Shown one piece after another: positions 27,022 to 40,580 of a stretch of 64,000 bases of DNA. The stretch spans positions 7,395,808-7,459,807 of the forward strand of contig CM034110.1 in the NCBI GenBank assembly GCA_019914945.1. Direction: 5' to 3'. The notes under the pieces are model-generated. The model searched no databases, had not been told where the DNA came from, and saw only the letters and a list, made by a program, of their open reading frames with translations. This DNA is from Typha latifolia. Taxonomy: Eukaryota > Streptophyta > Magnoliopsida > Poales > Typhaceae. Made by a program: the position numbers and the translations under genes. Position 1 is the first letter of the stretch, and each line of letters opens with the position of its first letter.

Positions 27022-27850
27022 AAAGTTAGGCACACGTTCTTAATTAATATACTTTTTTTTTACGTAATGTAGTTTTGAAACCGGTACCGGGTATAAAAAC
27101 TAGCTATTATAGCCGTTGGATTAAGGTTATAATTTTTAAAAGTGCGTTGAAGTACTTTATTTTAAATATATTGTACTTTTATCCTCATTAATACCTAACA
27201 ATTTATATGTATTACTATTTTGACGTAAGAACATAACAAAAGACTATATTTATGGTTTCAACCTCTTCCATAATAGGAAATCTTATACATTAACAATATT
27301 TGACTCATTTCTAAAATAATTCTTAAAAATCCCATTATTCCTAAGATAACTAAAACCAATTTTCCCCTAGTAAGAGAGGCAAGGAAAAAAAGAAATTCTC
27401 TATCCTGATTTCAAAAACTAAAAGTGCTTCTCTGTTCCTCTATCCTAGTCTACATAGAAATTCAAAAATTATTCTCTCCCTATGAGAAAACCAAAAAGGT
27501 CAACCCTAGACAAAGCCTGTCCTCAGAAAATTCCACAAATACCACGTTAGTTTGGGAGAGGGTAAGAAGATAGCGTACCTTTTACGGCAATACCACTCTT
27601 CTTTATTATATGCCTTATCTTAGTAACCGTTGGAGGGAAAGAAATTTAAAATAAAATGCAACCTAACGGTAGCCCCCCTTCCCTTCTCCATCTCCTCCCT
27701 CTTTTATGGCTATCATGCGTTAGAGCGCCCTACTCAAGGTCATCCCCAACCTCCCTTAGAAGTCAAATATACTCATATGCGGCAGCCCCACTGGTCCATC
27801 ATATGGATTAAGAGGACCCCAAGAACTACCGTCCTCCTCCCATTTGCCCA

Positions 27851-30080
27851 ATGCTAAGGATGGAGAGGATGGAAAAGGAGGTTACTGGTGTGAATGATGG
27901 GTCTGATGACAATGGCAAGGAGAGGAACTCTTGTAGCGATTTTGCCGAAGATGAGGGTATAGGGAGCGGTTTGAGCTCCGATACTTCATTTGGCGAAGAC
28001 CCACAAGGCTTTACTGGGGCAGAAGGGTCTCCAAAGAAGTTGGAGACGTTGGATTGGCCAATGCAGGAGAAAGACCATCAGCTTGATGCAGGAATTGACA
28101 AGAAGCCGCCAAATGCTTCAGGTAATGCACTCCTTTGGCTTCATCTTAGTCTATTTATACGAATTTGATTGTACGTTAGGTTTAATTATTTGTTCCATGT
28201 TAGATGCTGAGATGATGAAGGAGAGGTTTTCCAAATTGTTACTTGGAGAAGACATGTCAGGCTGCGGCAAGGGGGTGTGCACTGCATTGGCTATCTCCAA
28301 TGCTATTACTAATCTTTGTGGTAAGTCTTCTTCTCTAATTGGTAAGGTCTTTGATGGATTTCTTCTTTGTAAGTCACTTTATAAGCTCTTTTACCCCTTG
28401 TTCTTTTTTGCCTTTTGCATCTTCTCAGCAACAATTTTTGGGCAGCTCTGGAGGTTAGAGCCTCTACCTACAGAGAAGAAGTCAATGTGGCGAAGAGAAA
28501 TGGAATGGCTTCTCTGTGTTAGTGACCACATAGTTGAACTGATACCCACTTGGCAAACATTTCCTGATGGAAGTAAGCTAGAGGTAAAATTGCTATTCTC
28601 ACAGTGTGACATAGAAATAAGGACTAAATTTCTCCTTTCAGTTAGCATATCTTGGCTCTATAGAAAAAGTATAATTCTAGTATTGCTGCAATGATTGATT
28701 CTTCTTGCTCAATCTATTTCAGGTCATGACATGCCGACCACGTTGTGATCTACATGTAAATCTACCGGCGCTGCGGAAATTAGACAACATGCTTATTGTG
28801 AGACCTGTGATACCTCTTGTTTATCATTAGTAACGTTCACAGGAATTACTCTAACCAATGTTCTTCATAGGATATACTCGAAAGTTTCAGTAACCCAGAA
28901 TTTTGGTATGTTGAGCAAGGGATATCTGCACCAGATTGTGATGGTTCAGCCTCTTTTCGTGGAGCTTTTCATCGGCACGATGAGAAGTGGTGGCTGCCGC
29001 TGCCTCGTGTCCCTTCCGGTGGTCTTTGTGAGAAGAATAAAAAGCAATTGCAGCACAAACGTGAATGTGCAAACCAAATTTTGAAGGCTGCCATGGCTAT
29101 AAACAGTAATGTTTTGGCCGAAATGGAGGTTCCTGAATCTTATCTCGAGTCACTACCGAAGGTTTGCGTTCATTTCCATGGATCTCTAGTTATTGCGGAT
29201 GACTTCCAGATCATATTAATAAAGTTGACTCTATTGTTTTATCTGTCACTTTGTCCTGAGGTTGACTTGGTTTGTTCTTCTGGATATCAGAATGGCAGAG
29301 CATGCGTTGGAGATGTTATATATCGGAATATTATTTCCGATCAATTTTCCGTTGAATGTCTTCTTGATCAGCTTGATTTGTCTTCTGAACACCAAGCTTT
29401 GAAAATCGCCAATCGCATTGAGGCATCGATTTATGTATGGCGCCGCCCAAGTCATTGCAGTGGTAGATCATCCTGGGTCATGGTGAAAGACATGATAACA
29501 GAAGCTGAGAAAAGAGAACTGCTTGCTGATAGAGCAGAGAGCCTCTTGATTTGCTTGAAGCAGAGGTTCCCTGATCTTACACAAACAACACTGGATATCA
29601 GCAAGATTCAATTCAATAAGGTTTATTGCTCTTGCTATCCTCTCACCACTCTTTCTTTTCTGAAGACAAATGAAACTAAATGTTAAATTTTTGTTAATCT
29701 TTCAGGACGTAGGAAAATCAATCCTGGAGAGCTATTCAAGAGTTCTGGAGAGCCTTGCTTCGAACATCGTTGCTCGTATCGATGATCTACTCTATGTTGA
29801 TGACTTGAGTAAACATTCAGATCAGTTCTCATCAGCAATTGGCATGATTGCTCACAATAAAGTTCTAGATTCATACCCTGTGCCCATCTCAGGCACTTCG
29901 TTTGCAAATACTTATGCCACGCCAAGCTTCTCACCAGCACCTCAAGTTATCCCAGCAAAGGAAGAGAGGACTCTGTTGAATAGGAAGGTTCACAGTCATG
30001 GATTTAGTGTGAAAAGGTTCTTGACAGGTTATCTTGGTGTTGCAGAGGTGAAGGCAAATAACAATAGTAATGCAAAATGA
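27851..30080 (+). CDS. Rop guanine nucleotide exchange factor (PRONE domain), 537 aa
   Basis: Activates plant ROP/RAC small GTPases by GDP-GTP exchange, usually at the plasma membrane downstream of receptor kinases (family knowledge). Seven exons: 27851-28121, 28204-28320, 28429-28583, 28723-28797, 28871-29161, 29291-29620 and 29706-30080; GT-AG borders, consistent phases, 1,614 nt. Residues 1-90 are an acidic, serine-rich variable arm. PRONE spans about 91-460: [73 protein letters not shown] and [12 protein letters not shown] are all family signatures. The C-terminal 75 residues are variable. SGCGKGV has Cys where many members have Gly or Ser. Three in-frame ATGs (27,851, 27,860, 27,869) could start the protein; the first is given. 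Which RopGEF number it is cannot be told. Confidence 0.93.
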
Positions 30081-31789
30081 TTCTAGTCTTGGTTAGTTAT
30101 TTGTGATCAATGTCATAAAGTTTTGCAATCAGACTCACTCCTTTCAGATGCAGAACTTCTGTATACTTGTTCAACTTACACTTTTGTTATGTTGATTACA
30201 TGAGAAATGCATTTGCGGAAGAGAGAGTTTACTTTCCTAATGAAACATAACTTTCTGGATGGAATTATTCTGTGGGAATATGCCAACTGTTTATAAGGTG
30301 TCCAAGCACTGTTTAAGTGGCATATTGGCCATGTAGCTCATGTTTATCATCAGACTTTCATTGTTTAATTCTCCATTAGATTTTAAGGCCATTAAAGTGA
30401 TTCAGTAAATTAAATCGACAAGATCAGCAACTTCAAAGAAATATGATTCATATAAGGAAGATATATTACAATGCAAAAGGACTATCACTCTTGCTTTGAT
30501 TTAAGTTTTAGTAAAAGTCTCATAGTGTGTACTCAGATACAAAAATCAACCAAACCAAACTCTCTGGCCCCTGGACAGCATAGCATCAGAGACTGTTCAA
30601 AGATTACTTCCTATTAAAACTATGAACAATCCCCAACATTTATTTACCAAAAATTAAAAGGAAAAAACAAACTGCACAAGTTCATTAAGTTTGCTGCATC
30701 TAAATGCTGAAACCACTTCGAGGATGGATGTGATTCCACTTGTGGTAGATCAACTAAATAGCAACAGTCCATCTTCAGCAGCTCCTGGAGTAAACTTTGC
30801 ATCAGATCAACGATTCAAGAAACAAAGCAATAGGAGTGACTGAGTAATAATGAAGTAATTATATGATTTGCAGTAAAAAGAGGCAGGGAAGAAATTGTAA
30901 ATCTTGGAGTGCATCAGTGCATGAAATGTGTTTAAGCAGATCAAGAAGGAATTATACCACAAAAGGTGTAACTTTCAGATAATAATATCTAACAGATTAT
31001 TTAATCCAGCTTTATTTTATTTATTTTTTCAGTTCATGCTTATTTTGCAGATATTGACCATTATAACATCCCTCCTTAATAGCTCATGACTTGCGACCAA
31101 TTGGTATCTTCATGCAGGCGTGTTCTGTTGGCAGAAGAATGCTGTTGAAATAGTGAGCGTGCCATCTGCTATACCAACGTGAGAGACTTTCATAGCAAAT
31201 AGCAAAACCTCAAACTAATGACTCATTATATCCAATTGATGCACTCTCCAACATTTTCTTGTCTAATGACTTAGCAGCTGCTCAAATTTGCTGCATCTTG
31301 TTCCTAGAGGTGACCGGAGGTAATCACCATACCGACAAATGTTCAAACACCTTTGACCTTTCCACTTGACAGCGTCCCTTCTCAATCTCCATCTACTATA
31401 TCGATCAACTTGGTACTATAACTCAAAAGGATGAATATTCCTGCAGATGCACATGATTATTTATGGGGAAAAAAATTTGTGACACATTATTACTTACAGG
31501 GAAAAAAGAATTTAGTAAGGAACATTTTATGGAAAATGTAGCACTGTCAAAGTTATTTAGACATCAGAGAAGGAAACAAAAAAAGGGGAAGAAAAATAGT
31601 TAAATGAACAAGATTGAAGGAGCACAAGTAAGCAGAAAAAATTATACGCCTACATTATATGCAATAGTTGAAGGAACAACAACAAACACAAATAAAACAT
31701 CAAGGAGAAAGCACGTATCCTAAATTGAGAATGTCAAAGTAGTACTTCCTCTTTGCTGAGTGAAGAGTACACCACTTTTGATGATATCT
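30081..31789. other. Intergenic, convergent 3' regions
   Basis: Lies between the stops of the RopGEF (+) and the serine-rich gene (-), so both 3' UTRs fall here. No coding frame of interest, repeat array or RNA gene was recognised. Confidence 0.5.
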
Positions 31790-32725
31790 TCAGTAGTAAA
31801 GTGAACCTGAATGCAAAAAATCAGAGGAAATATAATAGCTACTATTATACTGCATACATGACGACCAGATAGCTTCTCTATAAAAGCCATACCTTGCCAC
31901 CAGTCACCTCTAGTAGCAACAGACTCATCCTCATCTTCTTCTTTGTACTGATATTAAGAAACAAATCATAAAGAGACGGCAAATCAAGACAACGAATGAT
32001 AAAAAGGCGGAGTTCCATCACTGGCCAAGCAAAAACTGCAACTAGTATAAAGTTTCACTTGAGTAAATTCGTATCATCACTTACACTTCTAGGAGTTTCA
32101 GTGACATGGTTGGAAGAAGAGGTACTATAGAAATCTCGAGCACCGTAATGCACAGATGAGCCAAAATAAGGCGAATCTGTTGATTCAATAGGGTAAAATG
32201 GTTTGCCTTCATTGCTGCAAGTTGTCCAGTTCTCGGTTGAACTCCCTTTGCATTTGCCATCTACAAGAAAATTATTACTAGATAGTTAACTTCATTTCAA
32301 TGAATTATATTCTCTCATCATGCAAAAGCACACAAGTGTAATGCCACAACCAGGAAAAAAAAACTTTGGAGTATAAAAGATTAAAACAGAATACGATACT
32401 TCGACTCTATAAAAGCACTACATCATACACTATTAATACAATACTTGATAGAACAAAAAAGAAACAATAATTAGACTCCCATCATTTAACACCAGAAAAG
32501 AATCAGTAAAAAAGAGATATTTTATTCAAAAACCTGCAGCAGCTCCACGAGCATGCCCATTCTGCACCTCAACTCTCTGTTTGTTCATAGTCCGGTTCGA
32601 GTCTGAAGGTGATGCATCCTTCCCCATGACCTAAAAAGTTATCCCAAGTTATCAAAACAGAGCCTGGTTAACAACTAATTGACGACGATAATAACACCAA
32701 CTTATCCAAATTATTCAAGAAATCG

Positions 32726-32773
<48 letters not shown>

Positions 32774-32900
32774 GATATACCAGAGAGGCAGGAGGGAAGA
32801 CTGTGCTGAAATACCGAGAAGGCGAAGAGGCCTTGCTATCTTCCTTGCGGCCAAAGAACTCATCACCACTCGAAGAACTCGGCTTCTTCTTGCCTTCCAT
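31790..32900 (-). CDS. Small serine-rich plant protein (SIS-like), 154 aa
   Basis: Five exons: 32781-32900, 32534-32630, 32085-32260, 31893-31947 and 31790-31806; GT-AG borders, phases agree, 465 nt. It begins MEGKKKPSSSSGDEFFGRKE and continues to STVFPPASLVMGKD; later come YFGSSVHYGARDFYS and an acidic stretch, and it ends RGDWWQGSLYY. The N-terminal MEGKK/serine run with FGxK and FPPxS, the central SSxxYGxxDxY motif and the terminal WWQGSLYY define a small plant-only family. I believe it includes Arabidopsis SIS (salt-induced serine-rich), but that link is from memory. No signal peptide, membrane segment or catalytic motif; probably a soluble disordered protein. The last coding exon is only 17 nt and its call rests on restoring the conserved GSLYY end. 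A (GA)n tract sits in intron 1 just inside the donor. Confidence 0.8.
32729..32770. repeat. (GA)n microsatellite in intron 1 of the serine-rich gene
   Basis: About 21 GA units start 10 bp inside the intron's 5' splice site. On the coding strand this is a CT tract, resembling a polypyrimidine tract but next to the donor, not the acceptor. Confidence 0.92.
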
Positions 32901-35560
32901 TAGTCCCAAAAAATGGAACAAAAACTATGTGGATATCTCTCGCCAGAAAACCCAATACCAAAGACCAACTACTCCTCTTGGATTCTCTCGATTCCCGAGA
33001 AGACCCAAAAAGGGAAAGAGGATAAGAAGTCGACGAAGCACGTAAGGGATGGAGGGAAAAACGCTATTGGCGGCGACGCTGCTCTCGATTTGTGGCGTCG
33101 TCCCTCGCTGTACACCTGCCGGCTTTTAAAGGCCTCTAACTCCTAATCCCTTAATTTTTTTCAAAATTATAAAGAAGTCCTTCGAGAAGATCCTCAATTT
33201 TTTTTTTTGTAATTTTCCCCAAAATTTCCATCGCTATTTTATTATAATTTAGAGGAAACTTCTCATATGGTGTTGGAGAATGGATAAGAGCCACGTAGGC
33301 CCACCACATAAATGTGGGGCCCGAGGAGACGGCCCTTCTAATGGTGACACGTCGGCAAGTGGATAAAAAAACGACCATTCCCATCTTTCCAAATATTCGC
33401 AGTCTATGGTATATTTTCCTTTGGAAAATGCTTCATGTCGAAAATAATAATAGTTATTATTATCTAACATTTATTATTTGTATTATATGTCAGATATTAA
33501 TACATCGTATAAGTTTACAAAATTATTAACGCGGAGAGAACGATACTTTACTAAAATAATCCGATTTTTTTAATTTCATTTTCTATTCTAAAGTGAGAGA
33601 GAATAACACTTTCCATTTTTTTTAATATTTTATGTCATCATTAATTCTAATAATTTTACTTTCACAAAAAGACTTTTAATTTTAATCAAATACCTCGCTA
33701 ATCCTCCACTTCTGATATCAAAACACACCCTAAATGACACGTTGTTAGTAGAACAAAGATATGTGGCCATTAGTTTTGTTCAAATTGGTTAAATTGTGTC
33801 CCTTTCGTCCAGGTTCAATTCCCTCTTTCAAATACTTGGGTGGAAATTTTAGCCTCACATGGACTATTTGATGATATGTAATGGAAACACGAGGCTCCGT
33901 TTAGATGTGTAAACAAACACCACTTGCATAGAGGATAATTAATAAGCTTGCTTATTCTTGCATAAATTAAAGAAGAAGTTAATTTATACATGGATAAGTC
34001 CCTTCTTTATCATGATTCATGAACTATATATATATGGGGGCTTTAAAGTAGTTGAGGATAATTATTAGTATTCTTCATTAAGCCAATCTAGTGCTATGGT
34101 TTGCAAGTTGCAACTTGCTTGAAGAGAGAGGAATGTTCTCTGTATGGACTATGGACTTTCACGATCTCATGGCCTAAATTTTATTTTTTGTTATCGTAAT
34201 TGCTGCCAATAACTTTCAAAATATTTTAATTAACACTGTATTTTTTTAAAATATTATAATTGTCATTAAAATTTATTAACTCGTTTAGAATTGGCAGTAT
34301 TGTTAGTGTAAAACATATCTCACTGATATTTTTTCTTATGTAAAGATATTGGTTAATTTGTGATAGCTTTATGACTAAACAATTTATACAAGGAGAAAAT
34401 GATATTTTTGTTAATCTAAGTTTAGTTGGTATGATTTAACTTAAGAATGACATATTAGAAAAGCTCAATAATTTTAGTGGCGACTGCGATATTTTGAAGC
34501 CTTTTAATGGCAAATTTCGTAAAGATCCCATACGATAGAAAGAGGACCCACGTAGGACCTGGTAGCAAATAAGATCAGTGGTGGAGAAGCAGCACAATTA
34601 TTTGAGGGAGATCTCTGCTAGTCTCTAGATCTTCTCCAGTGGGGACTTCACATAGGTACATATCTTCTTTGGTGATCCTTATCTCATCTCTAGATTCTGC
34701 TTGCCGCATGGAACTACACATTATCCAACTCTGGACCACAAAGGATCATAGTACTTGATGTCCAGTGGAAGCCAAGAATGTCAGCAATCCTTGTAAAAGA
34801 TTTGATTCGAGTCTCAGGTGCGGAGTTTGGAGTTCCCAGTTAGACCACAAATTTGTCTATCTATCCCAGCAAAGATTCGTAATTGGATAACAGAGATTAG
34901 GGATAATGGATAAGAGACTTATCTGTGAATTTTAGAGAGTTATCCTCCATCTATTGTACATGTTTGGCTTTATTGCATATCCAATTCAAGAGGTGAGAAT
35001 TTTATATCTATTCAGTGATAACTGCAGGCTTATCGATAAACGCCTAAAATAATCTCCCCAAACAACCTGAGCGTCCAACAACAGATTGACAAGCAGGTGA
35101 GGATGGCATCAATCATATGTAGGTCCAAGTGCCACCAGCCGACATATTAAGATAGTTTTACTATTACGGATAAGAGATTGCGTTCATATGTCAGAGCTCA
35201 TCTAATGACGAGGAAAAGGGTACATGGAGTGACGTGAAACTAATTGATTTTTATATAGCAACTAGTGTGGCGAGGGCGATCAATAAAGCAATAGGTAAAG
35301 TTGATGTGAAATGGTATCAATTAATACATCATTGAAACCGACGACAAGTTGGTCCATTGTAGTCTTAAACAGATACAAAGTTTTGATCAAATTGCAACAT
35401 TAGTATAGATTTTGCACCATGATGGCTCTTCTGCATTTCTTGGGAGAGAATGAACAAGAGTGCTCATCAAGAAGTATGAATGTATTCTGCAACTTCTACC
35501 TAACATTATAAGCAACTACTGCATCAGACGCTGAATATGGACATATCAAGTTTTAAGGCA
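32901..35560. other. Intergenic spacer
   Basis: Promoter side of the serine-rich gene (to about 33.15 kb, moderately GC-rich) and the 3' side of RPN11. The middle is AT-rich with no recognisable gene, repeat array or RNA. The last few hundred bases probably contain the RPN11 3' UTR. Confidence 0.5.
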
Positions 35561-38582
<3,022 letters not shown>

Positions 38583-39039
38583 GCTTCGATTAAAATTCCT
38601 TCCTCTTTTTTGCTACCCCTCTCTTTCTATTATGGTATGGATGGGCCCGTCATCAGGCGGATCGGGCTGAATCGCTGTTTGTTATCCGCAATTGCTCCTC
38701 TCGGGCCGGGTCGGAGGAGTAGATTCGGACCGGGCAACCGGGCGCACCGAAATAGGATCAAAACAAGCAAATCATTTATTACCCAACTGACCCATTCAAC
38801 CATCCTAGTTTCCAGGTATTGAAGTCCTTGTCTCATATTACTGAATTCTAATCGAGCCATGAAACCTATCAGATGCAGTTAGAATCCTCAACCACAAACC
38901 CTGTCATCTACTCAATCAGATACAACAACCCTTCGCTTCTTCCCACGGAATTGATTACGTACGTAGGAGTTCCTGCCTATATATATATATATATAGGCCC
39001 TTTGAGCTCGATCTCCTTAAAGAACAGAGGTAGCTAAAG
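38583..39039. promoter_or_regulatory. Divergent promoter region of RPN11 and the proline-rich gene
   Basis: 457 bp separate the two start codons. Near RPN11, TGGGCCC at 38,642-38,648 matches the Site II element (TGGGCC/T) bound by TCP factors, frequent in promoters of housekeeping plant genes, and GGGCCGGGTC follows at about 38,702. Near the other gene, a TATATA run at 38,978-38,995 ends 44 bp before its ATG, a good position for a TATA box. The two halves therefore look like different promoter types, one for broad and one for regulated expression; this last point is inference. Confidence 0.55.
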
Positions 39040-39645
39040 ATGAGAGTAGTGAATCAACTGGAAGCCATGCTTTGGTTTCTATTAGTTACAATGCTATGGG
39101 AGAGCACAATGTCCTCTTATCCACCACCTCCACCTCAGCAACCGCCACCTCAGCATCCGCCACCTCCTCCACCACCACCTCAGCGTCCGCCACCTTCTCC
39201 ACCTCCACCTCAGCATTCGCCACCTCCTCCACCACCACCTCAGCATCCGCCACCTTCTCCACCTCCATCTCAGCGTCCGCCACCTCCTCCACCTCCACCT
39301 CAGCGTCCGCCACCTCCTCCACCACCACCTCAGCATCCGCCACCTTCTCCACCTCCACCTCAGCATCCGCCACCTCCTCCACCTCCAGCTCAGCGTCCGC
39401 CACCTCCGCATCGACACCGACCGCCTCATCACAGGAAGCCACCGCGACCACCACACCATGGGCACGTCCCACCTTCTCATAGGAAGCATCGACCTCCACC
39501 TCAGCACCGACACGTACCGCCTCGCCACGTATACCCTCCACCTCAGCATGCGCAGCCGCCATCGCCTTCTTATCAGCCGTCGCCAGCTCCTTACTATCCC
39601 TCTCCGCCGCAGTATCTACCTCAACCGCTGCCGCCGTATCTTTAG
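39040..39645 (+). CDS. Extensin-like proline-rich cell-wall protein, 201 aa
   Basis: Single-exon secreted protein. Residues 1-25 (MRVVNQLEAMLWFLLVTMLW, then ESTMS) look like a signal peptide, followed by a proline-rich region. The core, about residues 30-125, is a tandem array of ten-residue units of the form PQ(H/R)PPP(P/S)PPP. Several SPPPP motifs, which become hydroxylated and arabinosylated in extensins, are present. The C-terminal third is rich in His, Arg, Pro and Tyr (for example HRHRPPHHRKPPRPP) and ends YLPQPLPPYL. Such basic hydroxyproline-rich proteins are laid into the wall and can bind pectin. There is no formin, LRR or PERK kinase domain in frame, so it is not a chimeric extensin. 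Classical YxY cross-link motifs are absent, although VYPPP and PYYPSP occur. A TATA run precedes it. It reads open on other frames too because of the repeat, but only this frame has a signal peptide and a promoter. Confidence 0.82.
   Translation: MRVVNQLEAMLWFLLVTMLWESTMSSYPPPPPQQPPPQHPPPPPPPPQRPPPSPPPPQHSPPPPPPPQHPPPSPPPSQRPPPPPPPPQRPPPPPPPPQHPPPSPPPPQHPPPPPPPAQRPPPPHRHRPPHHRKPPRPPHHGHVPPSHRKHRPPPQHRHVPPRHVYPPPQHAQPPSPSYQPSPAPYYPSPPQYLPQPLPPYL
39178..39407 (+). repeat. 30-bp tandem repeats in the proline-rich gene
   Basis: Units beginning CCTCAGC (last one GCTCAGC) recur exactly every 30 bp at 39,178, 39,208, 39,238, 39,268, 39,298, 39,328, 39,358 and 39,388; two shorter partial units precede at 39,133 and 39,148. 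Each encodes ten residues. Variation between units is mostly silent or His/Arg and Pro/Ser exchanges. Confidence 0.9.
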
Positions 39646-40580
39646 AATTAGCTAGCAAAGTTGTTATGTTTGGACTTCTATGTTTGTTTGTTGCTAGAGA
39701 GATCAGCATGCGTAGCTTTTTGTCGTAACGGCTCAAGGTCAAGATTGTAACACTTGAATCTTTGCACGGAATAATATATATGTATAATTACAGCTCTAAC
39801 CCTTGTACTATTGGCCATATATATATCGTTATTGGTGTTGATCCACTGCAGTCCTAGATGGCAGAAATTTCCAGCTCGTCCTCTTAATAAGACTTTCAAA
39901 TCAGCTATGATAGCCGCCTTCAACGTAGGACCTCAAAATTGTAGTGTATATATATATATGCAAATGTGGAGGTCGGTGCCACGGAAGAAACTCGTTAATC
40001 AAACGTCTCACACGCGATTTATAATTTAAAATCAAACGGTCAATAAATACACAAACCAAGGGGTAGAACTTTAGCAGCCTAAGTGATGCAGACAGGCTCG
40101 AACCCGACTCGTTCTGGTCAAATCTATAAAAATGAATCATAACTGGAAAATTAACAACCAATATAGGAGAAACTACAATTTTCTGCCCGCTGTTTGTCTT
40201 GACTTTTAACTTACCTCACATATTTCAAACTTAATTACTTAACCATCCTGTTATCCGGATTACATTATAGCCGTAAGTCAACTTTTGACTGAAATAAAAA
40301 AAAATCTTAATTATTCTATAAAAATATAACATATTTGAAATAAATTTTGGTCATTGATAAGGTCTTCGTCCCTATGTAGAAGCAAACCGTGTAAATCGGA
40401 TTAAATCACAAGAAAAAAAGTTAAAATTAAGCTAAATGAGCTGCATTCTTAAGTTTAAGGTATAAGAAAGTAAGTTGAGATGGAGTTTAAACTTTTGTAA
40501 TATATTCAGTATATTGTAAATTGTAAATTGTAATAACGTACACGAGATTACATGTGATGGACAAATGGGGCATTAGCATG
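39646..40580. other. Intergenic, convergent 3' regions
   Basis: 3' regions of the proline-rich gene (+) and the first receptor kinase (-). AATAAT near 39,769 could serve as a polyadenylation signal for the former. No further gene seen. Confidence 0.5.

Larger units (their letters stand above)
23739..27850. other. Intergenic spacer between divergent genes
   Basis: Divergent promoters of the GUCD1-like gene (-) and the RopGEF gene (+). The first 300 bp are GC-rich, as expected for the 5' region of the former. From 24.2 to 24.55 kb it is very AT-rich. The 24.7-26.1 kb part is closer to genic composition and has several open frames under 95 codons, none recognisable. A diverged direct-repeat pair lies at 26.44-26.54 and 26.95-27.02 kb. 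Nothing else identifiable. Confidence 0.5.

Noticed and set aside
27990..28694. 234-codon plus frame
   Set aside because: Runs through RopGEF introns 1-2 in the wrong frame; the spliced PRONE frame explains the region.
39086..39742. Long minus-strand frames over the proline-rich gene
   Set aside because: They exist only because the 30-bp repeat lacks stops; composition is a pure echo of the repeat and there is no promoter or family.
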